A DNA stretch of 64,000 nt from Lichenihabitans sp033947565 (lineage in GTDB: Bacteria > Pseudomonadota > Alphaproteobacteria > Rhizobiales > Beijerinckiaceae). Every line of letters starts with the position of its first letter. The stretch's first letter is position 1. Below the pieces are notes generated by a model that worked only from the letters and a program-made list of their open reading frames with translations, made no database searches and was not told where the DNA came from. The translations under genes and the position numbers were made by a program. Shown here piece after piece: positions 18,066 to 26,269 of this stretch. The stretch is taken from assembly GCF_033947565.1 (NCBI RefSeq), contig NZ_JARPVX010000012.1:26816-90815 (forward strand), in the 5' to 3' direction.

Positions 18066-18419
18066 TCAGAACTTCAGGCCACCCTCGCGGGCCCCCTCGG
18101 CCACAGCCTTGATCCGGCCGTGGTACATGAACTGCCCACGATCGAAGACGACTTCCGAGATACCCTTCTCGATCGCCTTCTTGGCGAGCTGCTCGCCCAC
18201 CACCTTAGCGGCCTCGACATTGGCACCCGTCTTCAGGGTTTCGCGGTTCCCCTTCTCGAGCGTCGAGGCCGACACCAGGGTCTCACCCTTGGCGTCGTCG
18301 ATGATCTGCGCATAGATCTGCTTCGACGAACGATGCACGGAAAGGCGGAGCCGCCCCGTGGCCTTGATGGCGCGGCGGACGCGCTGGGCGCGCCGTTCGG
18401 CCTGGTTGAGCTTGGTCAT
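18066..18419 (-). CDS. rplR: 50S ribosomal protein L18
   Basis: The 117-residue 5S-rRNA-binding protein of the central protuberance. It shows RLSVHRSSKQIYAQIIDD at residues 25-42 and the end YHGRIKAVAEGAREGGLKF. It follows rplF by 11 bp. In nearly all alphaproteobacteria rpsE comes next; here a terminator follows at once and the next gene is an unrelated convergent one. Confidence 0.97.
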   Translation of the reverse strand: MTKLNQAERRAQRVRRAIKATGRLRLSVHRSSKQIYAQIIDDAKGETLVSASTLEKGNRETLKTGANVEAAKVVGEQLAKKAIEKGISEVVFDRGQFMYHGRIKAVAEGAREGGLKF

Positions 18420-18430
18420 ATCAGGCCTCC

Positions 18431-18964
18431 TTACTTCTTCTTGCCTTCCTTGCGGAAGATGAACTCGCCAGCATACTTCACACCCTTGCCCTTATAGGGC
18501 TCCGGCGGACGCAGGGCGCGGATCTCCGAGGCCGTCTGGCCCACGGTGCGCTTGTCGTTGCCGCTGATGATCAGTTCGGTCGGACGCGGCGCCACGATGG
18601 TCAGGCCTTCCGGGATCGGAAAGGTGATGTCGTGGCTGTAGCCGAGCGACAGTTGCAGGTTCTTGCCCGCAACAGCCGCCTTGTAGCCGACGCCGGTGAT
18701 CTCCAACTTCCGCTCGAATCCGGCGGTGACGCCGGTCACGATGTTGTTGATCTGCGCGCGCGACGTACCCCACATGGCCTGCGCGCGCTTCGAATCCGAG
18801 CGCGGGTCGACCTTGATCTCGTCATTGGCGAAGGTGACGGAGCAATCGTCCGGCACCGTGAAGCTGAGCTCGCCCTTGGCGCCCTTTACGGACACCGTCT
18901 GGCCTGTGACGGTTGCGGTGACGCCCTTGGGCACCGGGACCGCCTTTTTTCCGACTCGAGACAT
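18431..18964 (-). CDS. rplF: 50S ribosomal protein L6
   Basis: A 177-residue L6, binding 23S rRNA near the factor-binding stalk base. It begins MSRVGKKAVPVPKGV and contains the signature RPPEPYKGKGVKYAGE near the C-terminus. The start at 18962-18964 gives the usual length; the frame is open further upstream but that part is antisense-like sequence overlapping rpsH. It lies 25 bp after rpsH and 11 bp before rplR. Confidence 0.97.
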   Translation of the reverse strand: MSRVGKKAVPVPKGVTATVTGQTVSVKGAKGELSFTVPDDCSVTFANDEIKVDPRSDSKRAQAMWGTSRAQINNIVTGVTAGFERKLEITGVGYKAAVAGKNLQLSLGYSHDITFPIPEGLTIVAPRPTELIISGNDKRTVGQTASEIRALRPPEPYKGKGVKYAGEFIFRKEGKKK

Positions 18965-18989
18965 GATGTGATCCTTCCCGGCCGTTCGC

Positions 18990-19385
18990 TCAGAACACCT
19001 TGCAGAGCACTTCGCCGCCAACATTCTGTTCGCGAGCGATGTGATCCGCCATGACGCCCTTGGGCGTCGACATGATGGTAATGCCGAGGCCGTTGGCGAC
19101 GCGCGGCATCTGGGTGACGGCCGAGTAGACCCGGCGACCGGGCTTCGACACGCGCTGGATTTCCTTGATGACCGGCAGGCCATCGAAGTACTTCAGCTCA
19201 ATATCGAATTCCGTCCGGCCGTTGCCGAGGTCGGTCTGCGAATAACCGCGGATGTAACCTTCCTGCTCGAGCACATCGAGCACGGACGCACGCAGCTTGG
19301 AACCCGGGGTCGAAACTTTCCCCTTGCGGCGCATCCCGGCGTTGCGGATGCGGGTGAGCATATCGCCCAGTGGATCATTGACCAT
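18990..19385 (-). CDS. rpsH: 30S ribosomal protein S8
   Basis: A 131-residue S8, a primary 16S rRNA binder. It starts MVNDPLGDMLTRIRN and has the C-terminal signature GLGITIMSTPKGVMADHIA. In E. coli S8 is the translational repressor of the spc operon; whether a matching mRNA site exists near rplE here was not determined. Twelve base pairs after rpsN. Confidence 0.97.
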   Translation of the reverse strand: MVNDPLGDMLTRIRNAGMRRKGKVSTPGSKLRASVLDVLEQEGYIRGYSQTDLGNGRTEFDIELKYFDGLPVIKEIQRVSKPGRRVYSAVTQMPRVANGLGITIMSTPKGVMADHIAREQNVGGEVLCKVF

Positions 19386-19397
19386 CTGAGGCTCCCC

Positions 19398-19703
19398 TTA
19401 CCAGCTGGACTTCACGAGGCCCGGGATCAGGCCCTTGTTGCCCAATTCCCGAAGCGCGATGCGCGACATCTTCATCTTGCGATACACCGAGCGCGACCGG
19501 CCCGAGACTTCGCAACGGTTCCGAACCCGGATCGACGCCGAGTTCCGCGGCATCTCGGCAAGCTTGAGGCGTGCCTCGAACCGCTCTTCCATCGAGAGGC
19601 TCTGATCGGCGGCGACCTTCTTCAGGGCCAGACGCTTGGGCGCCAGACGCTCGACGAGAGCCTTGCGGTTGTTGTTCTTCTCAACTGAACTTTTCTTTGC
19701 CAT
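19398..19703 (-). CDS. rpsN: 30S ribosomal protein S14 (zinc-free form)
   Basis: A 101-residue S14 with the conserved RNRCEVSGRSRSVYRKMKMSR and end LGNKGLIPGLVKSSW. It lacks the CxxC pairs of the short zinc-binding form, so it is the long zinc-independent type. Located 56 bp after rplE and 12 bp before rpsH. Confidence 0.97.
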   Translation of the reverse strand: MAKKSSVEKNNNRKALVERLAPKRLALKKVAADQSLSMEERFEARLKLAEMPRNSASIRVRNRCEVSGRSRSVYRKMKMSRIALRELGNKGLIPGLVKSSW

Positions 19704-19759
19704 GTCCTACGTCCTTGGTGTCCGCGTTTGAGCGTGGTGCGACCCCTCAGGGCCGCCGC

Positions 19760-20407
19760 TCACTGCCGGAACGGGAAGTTGAAGGCCTTGAGGAGCGCGC
19801 GAGCCTCCTCATCGGTCTTGGCGGTGGTGCACACGATCACGTCCATGCCGATGACGGTTTCGACCTTGTCGTAGTCGATCTCGGGAAAGATGATATGTTC
19901 CTTGATGCCCATGGCGTAGTTGCCACGACCATCAAAGCTCTTCGGGTTCAGGCCGCGGAAGTCACGCACGCGCGGCAGCGCGATCGTGGTCAGACGGTCC
20001 AGGAACTCGTACATCCGAGTGCCACGCAGCGTCACCTTGGCGCCGAGCGGCATGTTCTCGCGCACCTTGAAGGTCGAGATGGCCTTCCGGGCGTGGGTAA
20101 TGACCGGCTTCTGACCGGCGATCAGCGCGAGGTCGGCTGCTGCGGTCGACACCTTCTTGGTGTCGCTCACCGCCTCGCCAACGCCCATGTTGAGCACGAT
20201 CTTGTCGATCTTCGGCACCGCGAAGACGTTCTTGTAACCGAATTCTTGCGTCAGCTTCTGCCGGATTTCGTCCTGGTAGAGCTGCTTCAGCCGGGGCTGG
20301 TAGCCCTGCGGCGGAGCGGACGCGACGGAGGTGTCGAACTGACCGACCGAGCCACGGGCAATCTTGCCGGGGGCCGGGGCGGAGCTTTTGGTTTTCGCCT
20401 CAGCCAT
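19760..20407 (-). CDS. rplE: 50S ribosomal protein L5 with an N-terminal insertion
   Basis: L5 binds 5S rRNA and contacts the P-site tRNA and S13. The core (KIVLNMGVGEA, GLNPKSFDGRGNYAMGI, GMDVIVCTTAKTDEEA) is complete. The protein is 215 residues, about 30 longer than the common 179-187. After a normal MAEAK start there is an Ala/Ser/Pro/Gly-rich stretch (residues about 6-36) before YQPRLKQLYQDEI resumes the conserved part. GGGAG about 9 bases upstream of the ATG supports the long start. The start lies inside rplX (8-bp overlap). Confidence 0.95.
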   Translation of the reverse strand: MAEAKTKSSAPAPGKIARGSVGQFDTSVASAPPQGYQPRLKQLYQDEIRQKLTQEFGYKNVFAVPKIDKIVLNMGVGEAVSDTKKVSTAAADLALIAGQKPVITHARKAISTFKVRENMPLGAKVTLRGTRMYEFLDRLTTIALPRVRDFRGLNPKSFDGRGNYAMGIKEHIIFPEIDYDKVETVIGMDVIVCTTAKTDEEARALLKAFNFPFRQ

Positions 20408-20714
20408 CGATCAACTCTCCCGACTTCTTCGCAACCCGCACCTTGCGGCCGTCATCCATCACCTTGAAGCCGACGCGGACCGGCTTGCCGGCCTTATCCA
20501 TCAGCGAGAGGTTGGACAGGTGAATGGGGGCTTCCTTCGAGATAATGCCGCCCTGTTCGGTCTGGGTCTGCTTCGTGTGGCGCTTCACCATGTTGATGCC
20601 ACCGACACGCGCCCGGTCCTCCTTGGGGTAAACCTCAAGAACTTCGCCGTCCCGACCCTTGTCGCGTCCGGCAAGAACGATGACCTTGTCGCCCTTCTTG
20701 ATCTTGGCAGCCAT
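20400..20714 (-). CDS. rplX: 50S ribosomal protein L24
   Basis: A 104-residue assembly-initiator protein with the KOW motif (KKGDKVIVLAGRDKGRDGEVL, residues 6-26) and the conserved INMVKRHTKQTQTEQGGI. It overlaps the rplN stop by one base and the rplE start by eight, so the three genes are tightly coupled. Confidence 0.97.
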   Translation of the reverse strand: MAAKIKKGDKVIVLAGRDKGRDGEVLEVYPKEDRARVGGINMVKRHTKQTQTEQGGIISKEAPIHLSNLSLMDKAGKPVRVGFKVMDDGRKVRVAKKSGELIDG

Positions 20715-21082
20715 TACAGCACCTCCGGCGCGAGCGAGATGATCTTCATGTGGTTCTTGGCGCGAAGCTCGCGCGGCACCGGTCCGAAGATGCGGGTGCC
20801 AACCGGCTCGGACTGATTGTTGATCAGTACGGCGGCGTTGGTGTCGAAGCGGATGACGGAGCCGTCAGCGCGTTGGATGTCCTTGGCGGTCCGAACCACC
20901 ACGGCCTTCATGACATCACCCTTCTTCACGCGACCGCGCGGAATGGCCTCCTTGATGGAGACCACAATGATATCACCTACGCCGGCGTACTTCCTTTTGG
21001 AACCACCCAGCACCTTGATGCACATAACTCGGCGCGCGCCGGAATTGTCCGCGACGTCCAGGTTTGTCTGCATCTGAATCAT
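20714..21082 (-). CDS. rplN: 50S ribosomal protein L14
   Basis: The classic 122-residue L14, which contacts 23S rRNA and bridges to the small subunit. It begins MIQMQTNLDVADNSGARR and carries the signature ending SLAPEVL. It is the first gene of the spc part and is separated from rpsQ by an unusually long 277-bp gap. Confidence 0.98.
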   Translation of the reverse strand: MIQMQTNLDVADNSGARRVMCIKVLGGSKRKYAGVGDIIVVSIKEAIPRGRVKKGDVMKAVVVRTAKDIQRADGSVIRFDTNAAVLINNQSEPVGTRIFGPVPRELRAKNHMKIISLAPEVL

Positions 21083-21359
21083 GGCTCAAGCCTTTCGATC
21101 TTTCCCGGACCCTGTGAACCCGAAGGCCACGGAGGGAAACTCAGATGATTGTTGTCGCCCCGGTTGCCCGGCGCGAGGTGCCCTCTCGGCCTGCTCTTAC
21201 GAGCAAGCGAACGTGAAGCCGTCGGGGCAAGCCTCGGCTCCACATGTCGTACAATCACGAAAGGACCGACCGCCTAACGCGAACCGCCCTCCCCTGCTGT
21301 CGCAAAGGAGGGAGGCCACAACCTGCTTTAAGGCGGGGTTGCCGCCTCATACAAGAGAA
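21083..21359 (-). other. Long rpsQ-rplN spacer inside the ribosomal gene run
   Basis: A 277-bp gap without a supportable gene. On the minus strand a small hairpin (AGGCGG/CCGCCT, 21331-21347) follows rpsQ, and further on a TGCTC-GTAA-GAGCA hairpin (21195-21208) is seen. I found no near-consensus promoter. Neighbouring gaps in this operon are mostly 2-60 bp, so the spacer stands out. It may hold an internal promoter or an mRNA site for spc-specific control. Confidence 0.4.
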
Positions 21360-21623
21360 TTACGCCTGTGTCTCGCCCGAAGTGGCGACGGCGGCGCGCG
21401 GCAGCACGGCCCAGCGCTTTAAACGCGAGATCGGACGGGTTTCCTCGATTGACACCATGTCGCCGACCTTGAACTGACGACCCTCGTCATGCGCGTGGTA
21501 GTTCTTGGTCCGACGCACGGTCTTCTTCAGCAGCGGATGGGTGAAGCGGCGCTCCACCTTCACCACCACGGTCTTTTCCTGCTTGTCGCTGACGACAGTG
21601 CCCTGGAGGATACGCTTCGGCAT
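21360..21623 (-). CDS. rpsQ: 30S ribosomal protein S17
   Basis: An 87-residue OB-fold primary rRNA binder with KTVVVKVERRFTHPLLKK and YHAHDEGRQFKVGDMVSIEETRPIS. Thirteen base pairs after rpmC. It is the last gene of the S10 part before the long spacer. Confidence 0.97.
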   Translation of the reverse strand: MPKRILQGTVVSDKQEKTVVVKVERRFTHPLLKKTVRRTKNYHAHDEGRQFKVGDMVSIEETRPISRLKRWAVLPRAAVATSGETQA

Positions 21624-21636
21624 CTCAAATCACCCG

Positions 21637-21843
21637 TTACTTGGCGCTGCGCTTCTGCGCCGCAATGGTCTTGACCCGCGCGATATCGCGGCGGACGACC
21701 CGGACACGGGAGCTGTTTTCCAGCTGGCCCGTGGCGCGCTGGAAGCGGAGGTTTAACTGTTCCTTTTTCAGCTTCTGGACTTCGTCCGAAAGCTGGTCAT
21801 CGGACATCGCCTTGATGTCGGACAGGCGCTCAGAGGATTTCAT
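21637..21843 (-). CDS. rpmC: 50S ribosomal protein L29
   Basis: A 68-residue helical hairpin protein at the exit tunnel, where SRP and trigger factor dock. Contains LKKEQLNLRFQRATGQLEN and an Arg-rich C-terminal helix (VRVVRRDIARVKT). The start at 21841-21843 gives the standard length; a longer open frame upstream runs into rplP. Thirteen base pairs after rplP. Confidence 0.96.
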   Translation of the reverse strand: MKSSERLSDIKAMSDDQLSDEVQKLKKEQLNLRFQRATGQLENSSRVRVVRRDIARVKTIAAQKRSAK

Positions 21844-21856
21844 GGTGCCTGCTCCC

Positions 21857-22270
21857 TTATTCGGCGATGCGTTCGATGAACTTGGTCTTGATCGGCAGCT
21901 TGGCGGCCGCGAGGGCCAGAGCCTCACGAGCGAGTTCGACCGGCACGCCGTCGAGCTCGAACATGATGCGGCCGGGATGGACGCGGGCGGCCCAGAATTC
22001 CGGAGCCCCCTTGCCCTTACCCATGCGGACTTCGGTCGGCTTCTTCGACACCGGCACGTCCGGGAAGATACGGATCCACACGCGACCGGCGCGCTTCATA
22101 TGACGCGTCAGGGCACGGCGGGCAGCCTCGATTTGGCGCGCGGTGACACGCTCCGGCTCGAGAGCCTTGAGGCCGAACTGGCCAAAGTTGAGTTCGAAGC
22201 CGCCCTTGGCCGCACCGTGGATGCGGCCCTTGAACGCCTTGCGAAACTGGGTGCGTTTCGGTTGCAGCAT
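21857..22270 (-). CDS. rplP: 50S ribosomal protein L16
   Basis: The 137-residue L16, needed for A-site tRNA positioning. Starts MLQPKRTQFRKAFKGRIHG and contains RVWIRIFPDVPVSKKPTEVRMGKGKG, the family signature with the conserved Arg that is hydroxylated in some bacteria. Located 29 bp after rpsC. Confidence 0.97.
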   Translation of the reverse strand: MLQPKRTQFRKAFKGRIHGAAKGGFELNFGQFGLKALEPERVTARQIEAARRALTRHMKRAGRVWIRIFPDVPVSKKPTEVRMGKGKGAPEFWAARVHPGRIMFELDGVPVELAREALALAAAKLPIKTKFIERIAE

Positions 22271-22299
22271 GGGGTTTCTCTAACTCTTCTCGGCTGCGC

Positions 22300-23031
22300 T
22301 CAGGCGGCGCGGTTGTCGCGATCGCGGTCCCGACGACGACGATCGCCACCACCGCCCGAATGGTCCTGTTCCGCGGCGCGCTTGTCCTGCGCCATCGGGT
22401 CGTGCTCGAGGATCTCGCCCTTGAAGATCCACACCTTGATGCCGCACGTGCCGTAAGCCGTGTTGGCCGTCGCCACGCCGTAATCGACATCGGCGCGCAG
22501 CGTGTGCAGCGGCACCCGTCCTTCGCGATACCACTCAAGGCGCGCAATTTCGGCACCGCCGAGACGACCCGCACAGTTGATGCGGATGCCCTGTGCACCG
22601 AGACGCATGGCCGACTGAACGGCCCGCTTCATGGCGCGACGGAAGGCGACGCGACGCTCGAGCTGCTGCGCGATAGAGTCCGCCACCAGGGTGGCGTCGA
22701 CTTCTGGCTTCCGCACCTCGGTGATGTTGATCACCACCTCGGAGGCCGTGATCTTCGACACCATCTTGCGCAGCTTGTCGATATCGGCGCCCTTCTTGCC
22801 GATCACCACACCCGGACGTGCCGACTGAATAGTGACGCGGCACTTCTTGTGCGGGCGCTCGATGACGATCTTGGAGACCGCTGCCTGCTTCAGCGCAGCC
22901 ATCAAGGCTTCGCGGATCTTCATATCCTCATGGAGGAGCTTTGCGTATTCGCCCTTGGTGGCGAACCAGCGCGAGTCCCACGTCCGGTTGATACCGAGAC
23001 GCAGACCGATCGGATTGACTTTCTGACCCAT
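22300..23031 (-). CDS. rpsC: 30S ribosomal protein S3
   Basis: A 243-residue S3, lining the mRNA entry tunnel with helicase activity. Starts MGQKVNPIGLRLGINRTWDSRW; the KH domain GVVIGKKGADIDKLR and the C-terminal GRLGGAEIAR motif are present. The last 25 residues are Gly/Arg/Asp-rich, a typical variable tail. Eleven base pairs after rplV. Confidence 0.97.
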   Translation of the reverse strand: MGQKVNPIGLRLGINRTWDSRWFATKGEYAKLLHEDMKIREALMAALKQAAVSKIVIERPHKKCRVTIQSARPGVVIGKKGADIDKLRKMVSKITASEVVINITEVRKPEVDATLVADSIAQQLERRVAFRRAMKRAVQSAMRLGAQGIRINCAGRLGGAEIARLEWYREGRVPLHTLRADVDYGVATANTAYGTCGIKVWIFKGEILEHDPMAQDKRAAEQDHSGGGGDRRRRDRDRDNRAA

Positions 23032-23042
23032 GGTATTGGTCC

Positions 23043-23429
23043 TCAGGCCGCGGCGTCTTGCGCAACTTCGCGCACGATGATGGTCAGGTTCGAGAAGGGC
23101 TTCTCAATCCGCCCGGCGCGGCCGCGGGCCCGCGGGCTGAAGCGCTTCATGACGAGAGCCTTGCCGACGAAGGCCTGGGCCACGACGAGATCGTCGACGT
23201 CCAGGTCGTGATTGTTTTCCGCGTTGGCGATCGCGCTTTCGAGCGTCTTTTTCACGTCGAGGGCAATGCGCTTGCGCGAGAACTGGAGATCGGCCAACGC
23301 CGTCTCAACCTTCTTGCCGCGGATCAGCTGGGCCAGCAGGTTAAGCTTCTGGGGGCTGATGCGGATCATTCGCGCAACCGCCTTGGCTTCCGTCTCGCCG
23401 AGGTCGCGGGGTGCCTTCTGCTTGCCCAT
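23043..23429 (-). CDS. rplV: 50S ribosomal protein L22
   Basis: A 128-residue tunnel protein whose beta hairpin lines the constriction where macrolides bind. The conserved ARMIRISPQKLNLLAQLIRGK and hairpin FSPRARGRAGRIEKPFSNLTIIV are intact, with no deletion of the kind linked to macrolide resistance. Two base pairs after rpsS. Confidence 0.97.
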   Translation of the reverse strand: MGKQKAPRDLGETEAKAVARMIRISPQKLNLLAQLIRGKKVETALADLQFSRKRIALDVKKTLESAIANAENNHDLDVDDLVVAQAFVGKALVMKRFSPRARGRAGRIEKPFSNLTIIVREVAQDAAA

Positions 23430-23431
23430 GC

Positions 23432-23710
23432 TCAGCCCCTCTTGGATTTCTTGTCGGCCGCATGGCCGTGGAAGGTCCGGGTCGGCGCGAACTCGCCGAA
23501 CTTATGACCGATCATGTCCTCGTTCACCTGCACCGGCACATGCTTGTGACCGTTGTGGACGCCGAAGGTGAGACCCACGAACTGCGGCAAGACGGTGGAG
23601 CGACGGCTCCAGATCTTGATGACTTCGCTGCGGCCCGACGCCCGCGAGGTTTCTGCCTTCTTCAGCAGATACCCGTCGACGAACGGACCTTTCCAGATCG
23701 AGCGTGACAT
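23432..23710 (-). CDS. rpsS: 30S ribosomal protein S19
   Basis: The usual 92 residues: MSRSIWKGPFVDGYLLKK at the start and VGLTFGVHNGHKHVPVQVNEDMIGHKFGEFAPTR in the body. It sits in the head of the 30S subunit next to S13. Three base pairs after rplB. Confidence 0.98.
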   Translation of the reverse strand: MSRSIWKGPFVDGYLLKKAETSRASGRSEVIKIWSRRSTVLPQFVGLTFGVHNGHKHVPVQVNEDMIGHKFGEFAPTRTFHGHAADKKSKRG

Positions 23711-23713
23711 GGA

Positions 23714-24550
23714 TTAGCCCTTCTTGCGCGCGTGACGGGACTGCACGATGAACGTGCCGGTCTGCTTGTTGGTACGGGTCTTCTTACCCTTGGTCGGCTT
23801 GCCCCAGGGCGTGACGGGATGCCGGCCACCCGAGGTGCGGCCTTCGCCGCCACCGTGCGGATGGTCGATCGGGTTCATGGTGACGCCGCGGTTATGCGGG
23901 CGCCGACCGAGCCAGCGTGACCGGCCCGCCTTACCATGATTGATGTTCATGTGATCGGGGTTCGACACCGCGCCGACGGTGGCGAAGCACTGACCATGGA
24001 TCAGTCGCGTCTCGCCCGACGCCTGGCGGATGCTGACATAACCCTGGTCGCGCCCGACGATCTGCACGTAGGTGCCGGCCGAGCGAGCGATCGAGCCACC
24101 CTTGCCGATCTTCATCTCAACGTTGTGGACGATGGTCCCGACCGGGATCGCCGACAACGGCATCGCATTGCCGGGCTTCACGTCGACCTGTGCACCAGCC
24201 ACCACCTTGTCGCCGACGTTCAACCGCTGCGGCGCGATGATGTAGGTCTGCTCGCCGTCCTCATACTTGATGAGGGCGATGAACGACGTGCGGTTCGGGT
24301 CGTATTCCAGCCGCTCCACCGTCGCCGACATGTCGAGCTTGCGACGCTTGAAGTCGATGATGCGGTAGGTCTGCTTGTGACCGCCACCACGGAAACGGAC
24401 GGTCACGCGGCCGGTGTTGTTGCGGCCACCCTTCTCGGAAATGCCTTCAGTCAGCACCTTGAGGGGCTTGCCCTTCCAAAGGCTCGAACGATCGACCTGC
24501 ACCAACTGGCGGAGGCTCGGCGTGACTGGCTTGTAGGTTTTTAATGCCAT
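23714..24550 (-). CDS. rplB: 50S ribosomal protein L2
   Basis: The 278-residue L2, essential for subunit joining and peptidyl transfer. It starts MALKTYKPVTPSLRQLVQVD and carries the C-terminal signature NPIDHPHGGGEGRTSGG with the conserved His. Twenty-two base pairs after rplW. Confidence 0.98.
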   Translation of the reverse strand: MALKTYKPVTPSLRQLVQVDRSSLWKGKPLKVLTEGISEKGGRNNTGRVTVRFRGGGHKQTYRIIDFKRRKLDMSATVERLEYDPNRTSFIALIKYEDGEQTYIIAPQRLNVGDKVVAGAQVDVKPGNAMPLSAIPVGTIVHNVEMKIGKGGSIARSAGTYVQIVGRDQGYVSIRQASGETRLIHGQCFATVGAVSNPDHMNINHGKAGRSRWLGRRPHNRGVTMNPIDHPHGGGEGRTSGGRHPVTPWGKPTKGKKTRTNKQTGTFIVQSRHARKKG

Positions 24551-24572
24551 GACAGCGTTCCTTGCTCCCTGG

Positions 24573-24869
24573 TCAGAGGCCGGTGGTGACGTCGATCGTG
24601 TGACCTTCGGCCAAACGGACGATGGCCTTCTTCAGGTCGGCCTGGGTGCCCCGGCGACCACGGAAGAACTTGGTCTTGCCCTTGCGGACCAGCGTATTCA
24701 CGCCTTCGACCTTGACGTTGAACAAGGCCTCGATGGCAGCCTTGATCTGCGCCTTGGTGGCCTCGCGATGAACCTTGAAGGTCACCCGATTGTACTCGGA
24801 GGCGAGCGTCGCCTTCTCGGTGATGATCGGTGAGACGATGACGTCGTAGTGGGTGAGGGAATGGCTCAT
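24573..24869 (-). CDS. rplW: 50S ribosomal protein L23
   Basis: A 98-residue exit-tunnel protein that docks trigger factor. Shows YDVIVSPIITEKATL at the N-terminus, VEGVNTLVRKGKTKFFRGRRG in the loop. Its start overlaps the rplD stop by 4 bp (24866-24869), coupling the two. Confidence 0.97.
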   Translation of the reverse strand: MSHSLTHYDVIVSPIITEKATLASEYNRVTFKVHREATKAQIKAAIEALFNVKVEGVNTLVRKGKTKFFRGRRGTQADLKKAIVRLAEGHTIDVTTGL

Positions 24870-25486
24870 GCGAAGCGGGCCTCCAGAGCGTCCACGGCAG
24901 CCCGGGTCAACACCAGCTTCTCCCGACGCAGAATGTCATAAACGTTGATGCCCTGGATCGGCAGGACGTCGATCTGCGGGATGTTGCGCGCCGCGAGCGA
25001 AAAGCCCTGGTGCAGCTCGGCACCATCGATGATCAGGGCGTTGGTCAGGCCCAAAGCGCCGAAGCGCTCCTTCAGGAGCTTGGTCTTGCCCTCGTCGAGC
25101 GCAGCCTTGTCCCAAATGATGATCTCGCCGCTCTTGGCCTTCGCCGACAAAGCATGCTTCAGCGCCAGGGCACGGACCTTCTTGGGAAGATCATGCGCGA
25201 AAGCACGAGCCACAGGGCCATGAGCCTTACCGCCGCCGCGGAACTGCGGCACGCGGGCCGATCCATGACGCGCGGAACCCGTCCCCTTCTGCTTGTACAT
25301 CTTCTTGCCGGTGCGCCAGACTTCGGCGCGGCCCATGGCGGCGGCCGCCACGTCACGACGCTTCGCCAACTGATAGCGAACCATGCGCGAGATCAGGTCG
25401 GGACGCGGCTCGAGGCCAAAGATGGAATCATTCAGCTCGAGCGAGCCGGACGACTGCCCGTCCAGGGAGGTGATGTCGATATTCAT
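24866..25486 (-). CDS. rplD: 50S ribosomal protein L4
   Basis: A 206-residue L4. The tunnel loop KKMYKQKGTGSARHGSARVPQFRGGGKAHGP is complete. In enterobacteria L4 represses the S10 operon through the mRNA leader; no such leader was identified here, and the S10 part is joined to the str part without an obvious promoter. Five base pairs after rplC. Confidence 0.97.
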   Translation of the reverse strand: MNIDITSLDGQSSGSLELNDSIFGLEPRPDLISRMVRYQLAKRRDVAAAAMGRAEVWRTGKKMYKQKGTGSARHGSARVPQFRGGGKAHGPVARAFAHDLPKKVRALALKHALSAKAKSGEIIIWDKAALDEGKTKLLKERFGALGLTNALIIDGAELHQGFSLAARNIPQIDVLPIQGINVYDILRREKLVLTRAAVDALEARFA

Positions 25487-25491
25487 GGGTC

Positions 25492-26214
25492 TCAGGCCTC
25501 CGCAGGAGCGGTTTCAGCGGAAGCCGGGGTGGCGTCGCCAGCCGACCGGAACTTGCCAGGAAGGGGGGCATCGGCATGGCGCGGGCGCTTGATGGCGTCC
25601 CGCACATAAATGGTGCCACCTGCGACGCCGGGAACAGCGCCTTCGACCAGCAGCAAGCCACGGGCCACATCGGCCTTCACAACCTTGAGGTTTAGCGTGG
25701 TGATGCGGTCGGTGCCAAGATGACCGGCCATCTTCTTGTTCTTAAAAGTCTTGCCAGGATCCTGACGACCACCGGTCGAACCGTGCGAACGATGCGACAA
25801 CGACACACCGTGCGTGGCGCGCAAACCGCCGAAGTTCCAGCGCTTCATCGGGCCGGCGAAGCCCTTACCGGTCGCGGTGCCTGTCACGTCGACGAACTGC
25901 CCCTCGACGAAATGATCGGCCGTGATCTCCGCACCGACCGGGATCAGCAGATCCGGGGTGACGCGGAACTCGGCGACTTCCATCTTCGGCTCGACATTGG
26001 CCACTGCGAAATGACCACGCTCGGCCTTGGTGACGTTCTTCACCTTGGCCTTGCCGAAGCCGAGCTGCAGCGCCGTGTAACCGTTCTTGGCTTCCGTGCG
26101 ATGCGCCACAACCTGGCAGCCCTCGAGCTTCAGCACCGTGACCGCAACATGTTCGCCAGCATCTGTGAAGATGCGGGTCATCCCGACCTTCTGGGCGATT
26201 ACGCCTGACCGCAT
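25492..26214 (-). CDS. rplC: 50S ribosomal protein L3
   Basis: A 240-residue L3 lying at the entrance of the peptidyl-transferase centre. Starts MRSGVIAQKVGMTRIF and has the loop GPMKRWNFGGLRATHG and the Gln methylation region GSTGGRQDPGKTFKNKKMAGH. The start at 26212-26214 is backed by AAGGAT upstream; nine more upstream codons are open but not conserved. The C-terminus carries an Ala/Pro/Glu-rich tail of about 20 residues. Confidence 0.96.
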   Translation of the reverse strand: MRSGVIAQKVGMTRIFTDAGEHVAVTVLKLEGCQVVAHRTEAKNGYTALQLGFGKAKVKNVTKAERGHFAVANVEPKMEVAEFRVTPDLLIPVGAEITADHFVEGQFVDVTGTATGKGFAGPMKRWNFGGLRATHGVSLSHRSHGSTGGRQDPGKTFKNKKMAGHLGTDRITTLNLKVVKADVARGLLLVEGAVPGVAGGTIYVRDAIKRPRHADAPLPGKFRSAGDATPASAETAPAEA

Positions 26215-26269
26215 TGTCAGAAATCCTTCAAGACACATCACATGGAGAGGTGTCGGTTCAAATCAGGGA

